A stretch of DNA of 64,000 nucleotides from CAYSPT01 sp964432985 (GTDB lineage: Bacteria > Muiribacteriota > CAYSPT01), in contig CAYSPT010000019.1 in the NCBI GenBank assembly GCA_964432985.1, forward strand, positions 1 to 64,000, read 5' to 3'. Below the pieces are notes generated by a model. That model saw only the letters and a program-made list of their open reading frames with translations. It made no database searches and was not told the origin of the DNA. Each line of letters begins with the position of its first letter. Position 1 is the stretch's first letter. This document shows, piece by piece, positions 11,231 to 19,892 of this stretch. Position numbers and translations under genes: made by a program.

Positions 11231-12793
11231 ATGTTACTCGAACTTCACTGCCACACACACCGCTATTCCAGCTGCAGCCTGGTAGAGCCAAAAACCCTGG
11301 TTAGCCAGGCGGTTCTCAGGGGACTTCAGGGAGTGGTGATTACCGAGCACCGCTACCTGTGGAGCGAGGATGAAATGCTCCGTCTGAGGCAGGAAACGGA
11401 AGTTGACGACTCGTTTATCCTCCTGTCGGCCCAGGAAGTGGAAACCGATATCGGTCACGTGCTTCTCTTCGGCGCGGATGTCAGTGTGCCCGACCGCGTC
11501 GAGGTCGCCACGCTGCGGAACAGTTTCCCGGACGCCGCCCTGGTGTGGGCACACCCGTTTCGCTATGGACGGGTACCAGACGACGAGGCCTTGCTGGCGC
11601 CGTGCCTTGACGGTATCGAAATATTCAGCCAGAACCACACCACCAAGGAGAACTACCTCGGGCTGCTGGCCTGGCACCGCCTCAAATTCACTGCCATCAG
11701 TGGAAGTGATACCCACAGCCGGGCTATGGCGGCGACTTTTCCGACCCTGTTCGACCATCCGGTATCCACCATCCGGGAGGTGGCTGCCGAGATCAAGGCT
11801 GGCCGCTGCCGGCCGCTTTACAAGGAGATTCCAGCCGCCGGGAGCACTATCGTGGTGACCCGGATCACCATCGGGACCAAGGGGATCGACGAGTCCCGGA
11901 GCAACATCGTTATCAAGAATATTAAAAACGGCAGCAAGTGGCGCCGGACGAAGAGGACGGTTAATCTCATCACCAGGCTGCACAAAGCCGGATTTGGCCG
12001 GGGCGCCTACCGGGTCCCCGGAATTATCGACGTGAACGACGAAGCCCGGGTGCTCATCGAAGAAAGTCAGCGTGGAAAGACGCTGTTTGAACTGGTAATG
12101 AGCGTTAGCGAGGGAATAGGGCAAACCTATTTCCGGATGGCCGGCCAGTGGCTGGCCCGGCTGCACAGCTTGAAGATGAGGGTGGGACACACCTCCCGCA
12201 CCATCCGCAAAGAGCGGTCCCGGTTCGAATCCTACCTTCGCTCTTTCGAGGACAACAGCAATCCCCATACCGGGGAGGTGCGAAAGATTATCGAGAGGGT
12301 GCGCATCGACGAGGAGCGTCTGTTCGAGCATGACCGGCAGCGGTTTATCCAGAACCATGGAGATTTTCATCCCAAAAACATCATCATCGGCCAGGACCTC
12401 CAGCACGATATAAGCACCCTGTACGTATCGGTCATCGATTTCGATAACTCGTTTTCCTTCGTTCCCGCTTTTGATGTGGGCTATTTCATTTCGCAGTTCA
12501 TGTACCAGTTCCACGATCATCCGTCGGTTCTGCAACGATACAGGCGGGAGGATTTCCTGGAAGCCTACCGGTCCATGGCCGACTCCCTGGCCGCTTCGAA
12601 AGTGCTGCAGCGGTACCTTGTGCGATCGGAGAAAAATGAGAAGGTTTTCCACCGCGAAGTCACGCTGTTTGAACTCAGGGCCAACATGAGCATCTGTTCC
12701 TACCTGATAAAGATGGGGAAAGGTGAGAGCGACGACATGGAATGGCTGATGGACCGCTCTATGGACTTGCTTGCCCGCCTCGAATCAATGTAA
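11231..12793 (+). CDS. PHP phosphoesterase fused to an APH-type kinase
   Basis: 520 residues. Residues 1-200 are a PHP-type metal-dependent phosphoesterase with all recognisable motifs: H6-C-H8, I-T-E-H around 37-40, Q-E-V-E near 68-71, A-H-P at 107-109 and G-S-D-T-H at 158-162. Residues from about 210 to 520 are an aminoglycoside-phosphotransferase/choline-kinase-like fold with Brenner motif H376-G-D378-F-H-P-K-N383 and the metal-binding D403 in V-I-D-F-D; an L-A-R-L-H helix near 308-312 is also typical. A protein carrying both a phosphate-removing and a phosphate-adding domain could cycle a phosphorylated small molecule or protein, which is inference. ATG at 11231 lies 32 nt after the HEAT gene stop, so co-transcription is likely. 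The kinase substrate is unknown and resistance is not implied. Confidence 0.85.
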   Translation: MLLELHCHTHRYSSCSLVEPKTLVSQAVLRGLQGVVITEHRYLWSEDEMLRLRQETEVDDSFILLSAQEVETDIGHVLLFGADVSVPDRVEVATLRNSFPDAALVWAHPFRYGRVPDDEALLAPCLDGIEIFSQNHTTKENYLGLLAWHRLKFTAISGSDTHSRAMAATFPTLFDHPVSTIREVAAEIKAGRCRPLYKEIPAAGSTIVVTRITIGTKGIDESRSNIVIKNIKNGSKWRRTKRTVNLITRLHKAGFGRGAYRVPGIIDVNDEARVLIEESQRGKTLFELVMSVSEGIGQTYFRMAGQWLARLHSLKMRVGHTSRTIRKERSRFESYLRSFEDNSNPHTGEVRKIIERVRIDEERLFEHDRQRFIQNHGDFHPKNIIIGQDLQHDISTLYVSVIDFDNSFSFVPAFDVGYFISQFMYQFHDHPSVLQRYRREDFLEAYRSMADSLAASKVLQRYLVRSEKNEKVFHREVTLFELRANMSICSYLIKMGKGESDDMEWLMDRSMDLLARLESM

Positions 12794-12805
12794 ACTATTC
12801 ACGAG

Positions 12806-12828
12806 CCGCAGTAGAATATAAACTGCGG
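12806..12828 (+). terminator. Hairpin without a U-tract
   Basis: CCGCAGT at 12806-12812 pairs with ACTGCGG at 12822-12828 around a 9-nt AT-rich loop. No run of T follows, so it may be an attenuator or mRNA-processing hairpin rather than a strong terminator between two operon genes. Confidence 0.4.
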
Positions 12829-12869
12829 TTATCCGGTTGAACCTGCCTGGTTGTAAAGGAGCGCGCCAT

Positions 12870-14054
12870 ATGTCCGAACCGTATGAAAAATCCCGCATCC
12901 CATGGTCCCGAAGGATCGGGGTAAAGATCTTTTCCGTGGCCCTGATCACCGGCCTGATTCCCCTCATTTTGATTGGGTCCATGCTCTTTTTCAAGACCCG
13001 CAACGATCTCATCATGCAGGTCATATCGTCGCAGGAAGCCCTCACCGAATCCATAAGGCACGGTATCAACTCCATGCTGTCCAACTATAAGCGTCAGCTC
13101 GGTCTGCTGCTACGGGAACCGGACATGCAGAGCATGGATGTGGAGCGGCAATTTCACGCGATACACCGGTTTTTCTCAGTCAATCCCCTCTACTACAGCA
13201 TCTACACCTACGATGCCACCGGCTCAGTCATCACCAGTGCCCGAAGCGACCTCTACCAGGGTATCGTCACCTTCACGCACACCACCGATAATATCCTGCA
13301 GGCGGAAAGTGAGCGGGCGAAGTCAATCGCTAAAACATTCCGGAAGGTCCTGGAAAATAAAGAAACGGTGGTATGCAGCAACATCATCATGGCCCGGGGA
13401 AAAAGGCTGCTGTTGATCATGCTCCCCATCTTTGATTTTGTGGATATGGACATCGTGATCGGGGTCGCCAGCAGCGCCATAAAAATCGAGGGGCCCGAGC
13501 TTATGGAGCTGATCCGTGGATTTCCGCTGGAGGATGACGAAATACTGCTTCTGACAGACAGTGCCGGGCAGGTGCTGGTCACCAACGGAAACAGGATTCC
13601 CGAGGGTCTGGTGGCGGTTGACCTCGACCTGGAATCCATAAAAATGGGCGGACCGAAGTCGGTGACCTACACCTTTGATAAGCAGGCTTACCTGGGTGTT
13701 ATTGCTTATATCGACCATCTCAACGGATTTATACTGACCGCCCGGCCGCGTAAATCGGTCCTGGGTTTCCTGGACCAGATCATGATCAACCTGGTCATCG
13801 TGCTGGTCATGTCGATTCTGATTGCGGTCTCGCTGAGCTTCTTTTTGGCCCGCAGTCTCGGCACCAGGGTCGGCAGCCTGGTGGAAGGAATCCGGTCGGT
13901 TGGCCGGGGAGTGGTCAGCCACCGGGTGCCGGTGGATGGGGACGACGAGCTTTCGGAAGCCTGTGAGGCCTTCAACGACATGACCGCCACTCTGGAGAAG
14001 CACAGGATAATGGAGGACATCTGGTCCAGCGAGTGGGACCGGGAGACGGAATAA
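12870..14054 (+). CDS. Cache-HAMP membrane sensor without an output domain
   Basis: 394 residues from ATG 12870 (AAAGGAG 7 nt upstream; the in-frame TTG at 12837 is weaker). One transmembrane helix lies at about residues 20-40. A periplasmic region of about 250 residues looks like a double Cache sensor domain (Y-S-I-Y-T-Y-D-A-T-G-S-V is a typical Cache strand pair). A second helix (L-V-I-V-L-V-M-S-I-L-I-A-V) and a HAMP domain (S-L-G-T-R-V-G-S-L-V...D-D-E-L-S-E-A) follow. The protein then stops about 20 residues after HAMP: no kinase, GGDEF, methyl-accepting or phosphatase module. It must signal through a partner, perhaps the HEAT proteins or the co-encoded binding protein. The stop overlaps the next start (TAATG), so the pair is translationally coupled. 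Confidence 0.85.
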   Translation: MSEPYEKSRIPWSRRIGVKIFSVALITGLIPLILIGSMLFFKTRNDLIMQVISSQEALTESIRHGINSMLSNYKRQLGLLLREPDMQSMDVERQFHAIHRFFSVNPLYYSIYTYDATGSVITSARSDLYQGIVTFTHTTDNILQAESERAKSIAKTFRKVLENKETVVCSNIIMARGKRLLLIMLPIFDFVDMDIVIGVASSAIKIEGPELMELIRGFPLEDDEILLLTDSAGQVLVTNGNRIPEGLVAVDLDLESIKMGGPKSVTYTFDKQAYLGVIAYIDHLNGFILTARPRKSVLGFLDQIMINLVIVLVMSILIAVSLSFFLARSLGTRVGSLVEGIRSVGRGVVSHRVPVDGDDELSEACEAFNDMTATLEKHRIMEDIWSSEWDRETE

Positions 14055-16834
14055 TGGTATCTGCCTCAAAATCTGCTGTATCGTCGGAGAACACGGCGTA
14101 TCCGGCGGTCCCCGCGCCTCAAAGCAGTACCGGGACCGGGGGGCGGCCTATCGTGTGGCTCTCGGCTTTCAACCTGCTGTTCCGGGGATCATCCAACATC
14201 CTCTGGCTCGCTACCATGACCCTGCTTCTCAAATCAGCCGGTGCCCAGGCTCTGCCGTGGCTCTACACCATCTCGAACATTCTCCTGGTGGCCATGTTTT
14301 ATTTCATGAAGGGGGCTTTGAGAGAACGGATCGGTCATCCCCTCCTGTCGACGGTGACCTTTTTGATGATTGTCATCTCCCTGCTGGGAAGCTTTCTGAT
14401 GGAGGTAAACAACAGTCTCTTCTTCCTTATCATGTTGATCCTGCTGGTCCAGACAGATGAGACCGCCGGTCTGTCGTTTGCAAAAGCGGTGAGCGAGCAT
14501 CTCACCCTCAAAGAGACCAAACGCTGGCAGCCTACCATATTCGCCGCCGGCAGCGTGGGCCTGTGTATCAGCGGACTGATGCTCAAGTTGCTGCTCGACA
14601 TCGTCAGCCTCAAAGAACTCCTCTGGGCCAATGCGGTAGTCCTGTTTGTGGCCAGTTTTATCCTGTCCCGGCTGAAGCGCCAGGGCGGTCTGGAAGGGCC
14701 GTCTCCAGAAGTCGAAACGACCGATGAAACGTCTGAGGAAAAACCGGTGTTTTCCCCGTTTTCTCACCCGCTGGTGCGGCTGCTTATTTTCTCCATGGCT
14801 TTCAAGGTGTGCACCAAGTTTCCGGTGGATTTCCTGTATGCCGACCAGATCAGCCGGTACTTTGCCTCGACTCGGGACCTGGCTTCGTTCCTGGGCATGT
14901 TCACCGCCAGTATCGACCTGCTGGTTATCATTATCCAGACCCTGGTGGTCGGCTGGGTGTTCTCGAAGTTCCCCATAGGACGGGTCCTGCTGCTGCTTCC
15001 CGCCCTGATGTCGGTTCTGTGCCTGGTGTCCGTGTTTCACACATCGTTTATCCTCACGGTCGGCCTGCAGTTCTCTTTTCTCTTCCTGGCCCGTGCACTG
15101 AACAACCCGGCCAATTACATTCTCCTGGGAGCCATGCCCGAGAAGCTGAGGGCTGATTGTTTCCGGTCAATTTTTATCGGTAAGACCGCCAGCACGCTTA
15201 TTGCCGGCAGCATACTGATCGTTACCAAAAACCTCCTGGCCCCGGTCTATTTTTTCATGGCCCTGGCGGTCATCAACGTCCTGTTCCTGGTGGTTACTTT
15301 CGGTATTGACGGCGCCTACTTCAAAACATTGAAAATGACTATCCGCGGCACCAGGAAAACCGGTGATCTCTCCATGGTGGAATCACTGAAGTTCGTGGCG
15401 GTCAAGGACAGGATTCCCGAGATGAAAGCATTGCTCGATCACGAGGACCCGGCGGTCAGGCTGAGAACGATCGAAGAGGTTTCTCTCCTGGACTCCGAGC
15501 AGGTCCAGGAGCTCCTGCTGCCGGTACTCAACCACGAGGAAGACCCGCGGTGCTTGACCGCCATGGTCAACACGCTGGTGGACCGGACAGGCCACGCGTT
15601 TCTGGATCAGATAGAAGAGATACTAACTCGTGACGAGTCTCCACGCCTGGTAGCCAATATCCTGGAGTCCCTGGGGAAAATCGGGTGGCATGAGCGGGTG
15701 GAACAGATGCTGTCCGGTTTTCTCTCCCACCTTCACCACCGTATCCGCGGCAGCGCCATTATCAGCCTCTTGCGGATTGGCCGGAGCAAGGACACCTTGA
15801 TGACTGCGCTCACACAGCTGGCCGGAATGGCCCGCTCGGAGGCGGCCATCATGCGGGGAACGGCGGCGGCGGTCATGGGAGAATTGGCTCTGCCCATGTT
15901 CGTACCGGCCCTGGACGAGATTTCGCTGGACGGGGAGGAAATGGCGTCCCGCAACGCCATGGTGGCCCTGTCGAAGATCCGGACACCGAAAGCCATCGCC
16001 ATTCTCGAACAGCACTGCCAGGATCCCTCCGGGGACCGCGCGGAGCTGGCAAATCGACTCTACCGGCAGGTGTCGGGCGAAAACGTTAAACGGATCAGTT
16101 CCCTGCTTTCGAACCTGACGGCAAAAGAACGGAAGTATCTGCTCAGGACATTGAAAAAGACGAAAGCGGAAGGCCCGTTGAAGCTTTTGGGAAAAATCCT
16201 TTCAATTGAAAATGAAGATGCCCGGGTCCGCCTGACCATCATCATGCAGCATTCGGACCCCGCTGATCAGGACGAGCTCGACCGGTGCCTGGTTAAACAG
16301 CCGGACGGAACTACGGAACCGACTATTTTACCTATAATTCAACGCTATAAGACCGCCGGCCCGACCACCGTCTCGAAATTGTGGGGAAAAATGGTGCGGG
16401 CGGTAGCATTCATGGACCGCTCAAAAATTACCAGCGAATGTAAAGAAGCTCTCGAGCATCTCTGGTTGGAAGCTATCGCCCTGGAGCAGGGGGTTGCGGG
16501 ATCGGAGAAATCGTTGAAATTCCGGCGCGGCCTTTGCAATTATCTTCTCGCCTATTCCATGCCGGACCCCAGAGGAGTCATGCGGGCGCTTGAGCGGGGA
16601 CAGAGCCCGGACCAGTTTGTCCGCTCTATTGCCCACGAGTATCTCGAAAGCACCTTTGACCGGGACATTCTTTCGTTGCTCATCCCGCTTCTGTACCTGG
16701 CCGGGAAGACCGGCTACCGGGAGACAGCGGTGGAAAAGAAGCTGTTCACCCTTGATGTATTATCGGATGAATATTTGCGGACCAGGTTTTGCGGCAGTGA
16801 AACTCCCGATGAAGAGGATCAGAAGGTCCGTTGA
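14054..16834 (+). CDS. Membrane carrier (MFS/Npt-like) fused to HEAT repeats
   Basis: 926 residues; ATG 14054 overlaps the preceding stop, with GGGAG upstream. Residues from about 30 to 430 form about twelve hydrophobic helices in the layout of MFS or Npt-type ATP/ADP-translocase-like carriers, with a charged loop near the middle. Residues from about 445 to 780 are HEAT repeats (for example D-H-E-D-P-A-V-R-L-R-T-I-E-E-V, then H-H-R-I-R-G-S-A-I-I-S-L-L). The final 140 residues are helical and unassigned. Bacterial Npt-like proteins with C-terminal HEAT domains are known, but whether this one moves nucleotides cannot be read from the sequence. The HEAT tail could dock with the HEAT protein at 8556-11198, and the upstream Cache-HAMP sensor is directly coupled to it. 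Confidence 0.75.
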   Translation: MVSASKSAVSSENTAYPAVPAPQSSTGTGGRPIVWLSAFNLLFRGSSNILWLATMTLLLKSAGAQALPWLYTISNILLVAMFYFMKGALRERIGHPLLSTVTFLMIVISLLGSFLMEVNNSLFFLIMLILLVQTDETAGLSFAKAVSEHLTLKETKRWQPTIFAAGSVGLCISGLMLKLLLDIVSLKELLWANAVVLFVASFILSRLKRQGGLEGPSPEVETTDETSEEKPVFSPFSHPLVRLLIFSMAFKVCTKFPVDFLYADQISRYFASTRDLASFLGMFTASIDLLVIIIQTLVVGWVFSKFPIGRVLLLLPALMSVLCLVSVFHTSFILTVGLQFSFLFLARALNNPANYILLGAMPEKLRADCFRSIFIGKTASTLIAGSILIVTKNLLAPVYFFMALAVINVLFLVVTFGIDGAYFKTLKMTIRGTRKTGDLSMVESLKFVAVKDRIPEMKALLDHEDPAVRLRTIEEVSLLDSEQVQELLLPVLNHEEDPRCLTAMVNTLVDRTGHAFLDQIEEILTRDESPRLVANILESLGKIGWHERVEQMLSGFLSHLHHRIRGSAIISLLRIGRSKDTLMTALTQLAGMARSEAAIMRGTAAAVMGELALPMFVPALDEISLDGEEMASRNAMVALSKIRTPKAIAILEQHCQDPSGDRAELANRLYRQVSGENVKRISSLLSNLTAKERKYLLRTLKKTKAEGPLKLLGKILSIENEDARVRLTIIMQHSDPADQDELDRCLVKQPDGTTEPTILPIIQRYKTAGPTTVSKLWGKMVRAVAFMDRSKITSECKEALEHLWLEAIALEQGVAGSEKSLKFRRGLCNYLLAYSMPDPRGVMRALERGQSPDQFVRSIAHEYLESTFDRDILSLLIPLLYLAGKTGYRETAVEKKLFTLDVLSDEYLRTRFCGSETPDEEDQKVR

Positions 16835-16888
16835 TCGGACCGGAAGGACTGAATTCTTTCCGGTTCGCACGCATGTGAAGGAGGAGCC

Positions 16889-17764
16889 ATGATCCGGTTG
16901 TTAATTGCCACCGCCCTGATACTGGCCTTTATTGTGATAGCGGGTTTGCAGAGCGAGTCGTTTTCACCGGTGCAAGCGGAGCTGATCATCGAAGAATCCC
17001 CTCCGCTGGTACTGGGAATTAATCCCTATTTGGTCCAGGCTGATCTGGAAAAAGAGATGCGGCCCGTCGCCGATTATCTGGCCGAGTATCTTGACCGGCC
17101 GGTAAGGCTCAACATACCGGCGGATTATGAAAGCCTGGGAAGGCTGCTGGAGGGTAACAGTATCCACGCTGCCTGGTTCTCCAATGTTTCCTTTCTTCAA
17201 CTGGGCAGAGGCAGGAACTGGGAGGTTCTGTGCCGGCCGATAAGACGGGGGAAGCTTGTGTACCGGGGGCTGATCGTGGTGAAAAACAGCAGCCCGTACA
17301 ATTCTCTGGAGGACCTGCAGGGAAAATCATTCGCCTATGTCGACCGTAATTCCGGGTCCGGCTTCTACTATCCCAACAAGCTGTTCAAGAAGAGATTTAT
17401 AAATCCGTTGACCTTCTTCGGGGAAGTGGTGTTCACCAACAGCCACGACCAGAGCCTTCACGGGGTGGAGCACGGTCATTACGATGCGGCGTCCGTTTAT
17501 GAGGATCTCATCAACTCCAAGGACAACAAGGATAAATTCCGCGTTATTGCCGCTACGGCTTCCATTCCGAACGATCCCCTGGTGGTCCGCCGGGACCTGG
17601 AGCCCGGTTTGAAGGGCCGGCTTAAGGAAGCCATGCTGACCATGCACGAGACGAAGAAGGGAAAGCAGGTGCTGAACCAGCTCTATATAATCAGGGGAGT
17701 CACACAGTACGTCGATGAATCGGAACTGAATAAGGTGCTTTCAAAAAGCGGTTCTGATAAATAG
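16889..17764 (+). CDS. PhnD-like periplasmic binding protein
   Basis: 291 residues with an uncleaved or cleaved N-terminal hydrophobic segment (residues 1-20) and a periplasmic binding fold of the phosphate/phosphite/phosphonate PhnD type. Family features are L-G-I-N-P-Y near the start of the mature part, A-A-W-F-S-N at about 90, a Y-R-G-L-I-V-V-K strand, and a D-L-Q-G-K-S-F-A-Y-V-D-R-N-S-G-S-G loop that normally holds the ligand. AAGGAGGAG lies just before ATG 16889. No ABC permease or ATPase lies nearby, so it is an orphan binding protein. It more probably feeds a sensor (the Cache-HAMP protein) or the carrier than a classical importer; that is inference. It ends the five-gene run. Confidence 0.85.
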   Translation: MIRLLIATALILAFIVIAGLQSESFSPVQAELIIEESPPLVLGINPYLVQADLEKEMRPVADYLAEYLDRPVRLNIPADYESLGRLLEGNSIHAAWFSNVSFLQLGRGRNWEVLCRPIRRGKLVYRGLIVVKNSSPYNSLEDLQGKSFAYVDRNSGSGFYYPNKLFKKRFINPLTFFGEVVFTNSHDQSLHGVEHGHYDAASVYEDLINSKDNKDKFRVIAATASIPNDPLVVRRDLEPGLKGRLKEAMLTMHETKKGKQVLNQLYIIRGVTQYVDESELNKVLSKSGSDK

Positions 17765-17794
17765 TAGATATCAAGCAACGGATCAGATAAAACG

Positions 17795-17834
17795 AGCGGC
17801 AGGACATGGCCATGGACGACCAGGTCCTGCCGCT
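17795..17834 (+). terminator. Long hairpin after the five-gene run
   Basis: AGCGGCAGGAC at 17795-17805 pairs perfectly with GTCCTGCCGCT at 17824-17834 across an 18-nt loop. It sits 31 nt after the binding-protein stop and is likely to end the transcript, although no U-tract follows. A 16-bp direct repeat (gatcccgctaattcat, twice, from 17838) runs from it into the assembly gap. Confidence 0.55.
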
Positions 17835-17871
17835 GCATGATCCCGCTAATTCATGATCCCGCTAATTCATG

Positions 17872-17971
17872 NNNNNNNNNNNNNNNNNNNNNNNNNNNNN
17901 NNNNNNNNNNNNNNNNNNNNNNNNNNNNNNNNNNNNNNNNNNNNNNNNNNNNNNNNNNNNNNNNNNNNNNN
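17872..17971. other. Assembly gap (100 N)
   Basis: Exactly 100 Ns, size unknown, between the binding-protein operon and the oppositely oriented ABC exporter genes. A tandem repeat touches its left edge, so a repeat probably broke the assembly. Confidence 0.98.
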
Positions 17972-17991
17972 ATGCTTCATGTCCATCTTCA

Positions 17992-19890
17992 CTACCGGAA
18001 TTTCATGAACGGCACCGGTTTCTTCTGCCCCGGATCGAGCCGGTAGATGATGCTTGATTCATCAGCGAAATCGGTGGTGAAAAAGAAGGCTTTCTCCCGC
18101 TCGGACCAGCAGCTCACCGGCATGACGGCACGGGTGCCTATGTTGCGGAAGGTTTTTGAGAATATGATGTTGTTTTCAGCCGGATCGATGAGGTCGACAC
18201 GGTCGATGAGGTCGACACGGTCGATCAATCCGGTAGATTCTGCCTGGCTGGATTTTTCGCCGTTACTTCCGCTCTCTATCACTTTTTGCACGTCAGCGAT
18301 GGCAATAGAGAGTTTGAGTTCCCTCTCCCGCCAGAACAGCCGGCTTCGCCTTTGGTATTCGGTGGTCAGGTCTTCCAGGCTGGTGAACAGGGCGGTCTTT
18401 CCGTCGTCGCTCAGTGCTTCCATTGACCAGTCCTCATTGACAGTGCAAAGAGGTGTAAACGAACCGCTTCCCCAGGTGTAGTACAGGCGGGTCTTGTGAT
18501 GAGTCGAAACGAGCAGGTATGATCCTGGTGCCGGTGAGGTCACCGGGAAGAGACCTGCGTTCGACTCCGGGTGATCGAGTGCCACCGTTTTACCGTCGGG
18601 ATATAGTTCGATCAAACTGTAACTTCCCTCATCCCGGTCATATACCTGGCAGAGGACTGCCGTTCCCTGGTCGTTCCACCAGAGAAGTTTGATATTAGTT
18701 CGGTTTTCAATGGTGAAGGGGATTACCCGGGGAACTGGAGACGTGACATCCACCAGGTGAATCTCATCAGAACGGTAAGCGTCGAACATACCATGGATAT
18801 AGCTATACTTATAGGCCAGGGTATTGCCCTTTCTGTTCCAGACCGCTTCACGTATGAAACCCGCTGTGCCGTGGTGAATGACCGTCCCCTGATCCGTGCA
18901 GATAAGCAGCCGTTCTTCCCGGCGGTAGAATCCCCAGTGGTTTGCCTGGTCGATCAATGCCACGTGCCTGCCGTCCGGCGACCAGGTGGCAAACTCGGCG
19001 TTTCGAAGCGTGTGCCACCATCGTGCTTCGTTCGTACCGGCCGGCACCAGGTATGGTCTGTTTTGCATACCATGCGGCCTTCTTTTTCTTGTTTCCATCC
19101 CCTGCAGGGCCAATCCGTGCGGAGTGTCGGCCATCCCGAACACCGCCATCTGCCCCGGGCAGGCTCTCAGTACCTGGTTCCATCCATGCAGTCCTAAATA
19201 AAGAGCGACTGCCGCTATCAAAGCGCCCTTGAGTCCGAACTTTATCTTACGTTTCAGGTTGGCAGTCTGTCGGTTGACAAACAGGGCATATGCTATTCCC
19301 AGGGAAGCGGCGCCCAGTGCAAGTTGCACAAATGGCATGGCTTCTTCCAGCCTGAGAAAGACGATCCCGTAGAAGAGAGCGGTGCTGAAGGCTCCTCCCA
19401 GAAGCAGCGCCGGCAGTATCCCGTGGCAGTAATGGGAAGCCAGCACAGAACAGCCGAACAGCATGAAGACGAAGGTCAGTACCAGGGGAAAGAGCAGGAT
19501 AAGCCGGGCGGTTGCCCAATCCCATCCGAATCCGGCGTGATCGTTAAAGGTTAATGATATCGCCAGGCAGCCCGCTGCCAGAAAGGCCAGGGCAACTGCA
19601 GTCTTTATCCAGAAAATGCGGCTTCGTTGTATCGGACGGGTAAGCAGGAGCGTTATGGTGCCTTTTCCCATTTCGTGGGCCAGGGTGGACGCTCCCAGGA
19701 TAACGGCGTATACCGGTCCGATCAGAAACGCGATAATCATGCTGATCCGGTCATAGGAAAAGTCCCCCTGCTGAATGGCGTCTCGAGCCACGATTCCGAA
19801 ACCCAGTTTCAGGAAAACCAATCCGGTCACCAGTCCGATCAGGGTCCAGCGATGCTCGCGGTACTCTTTCCAGATAAGCGCTTTAATCAT
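17992..19890 (-). CDS. ABC-2-type permease with a beta-propeller-like tail
   Basis: 632 residues. The first 250 are an ABC-2-type membrane domain: the N-terminal W-K-E-Y-R-E-H amphipathic helix and six or more hydrophobic helices. Residues from about 270 to 632 form a TolB/WD40-like beta-propeller with repeated motifs (T-W-S-P-D-G-R-H-V-A, V-W-N-R-K-G-N-T-L-A, A-L-S-D-D-G-K-T-A). The membrane part would move a substrate with the ATPase at 19893-20807; the propeller may face the periplasm and bind a ligand. An in-frame 18-bp duplication (18187-18222) encodes a repeated D-R-V-D-L-I segment. The fusion is unusual because Ytr-type permeases normally end after the membrane domain. ATG at 19890 is 2 nt from the ATPase stop. 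Confidence 0.8.
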   Translation of the reverse strand: MIKALIWKEYREHRWTLIGLVTGLVFLKLGFGIVARDAIQQGDFSYDRISMIIAFLIGPVYAVILGASTLAHEMGKGTITLLLTRPIQRSRIFWIKTAVALAFLAAGCLAISLTFNDHAGFGWDWATARLILLFPLVLTFVFMLFGCSVLASHYCHGILPALLLGGAFSTALFYGIVFLRLEEAMPFVQLALGAASLGIAYALFVNRQTANLKRKIKFGLKGALIAAVALYLGLHGWNQVLRACPGQMAVFGMADTPHGLALQGMETRKRRPHGMQNRPYLVPAGTNEARWWHTLRNAEFATWSPDGRHVALIDQANHWGFYRREERLLICTDQGTVIHHGTAGFIREAVWNRKGNTLAYKYSYIHGMFDAYRSDEIHLVDVTSPVPRVIPFTIENRTNIKLLWWNDQGTAVLCQVYDRDEGSYSLIELYPDGKTVALDHPESNAGLFPVTSPAPGSYLLVSTHHKTRLYYTWGSGSFTPLCTVNEDWSMEALSDDGKTALFTSLEDLTTEYQRRSRLFWRERELKLSIAIADVQKVIESGSNGEKSSQAESTGLIDRVDLIDRVDLIDPAENNIIFSKTFRNIGTRAVMPVSCWSEREKAFFFTTDFADESSIIYRLDPGQKKPVPFMKFR

Positions 19891-19892
19891 GG

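Noticed and set aside
11234..12652. Reverse-strand frame of 472 codons opposite the PHP-kinase gene
   Set aside because: Shadow of a high-G+C gene with intact motifs on the forward strand; no ribosome site or recognisable domain.
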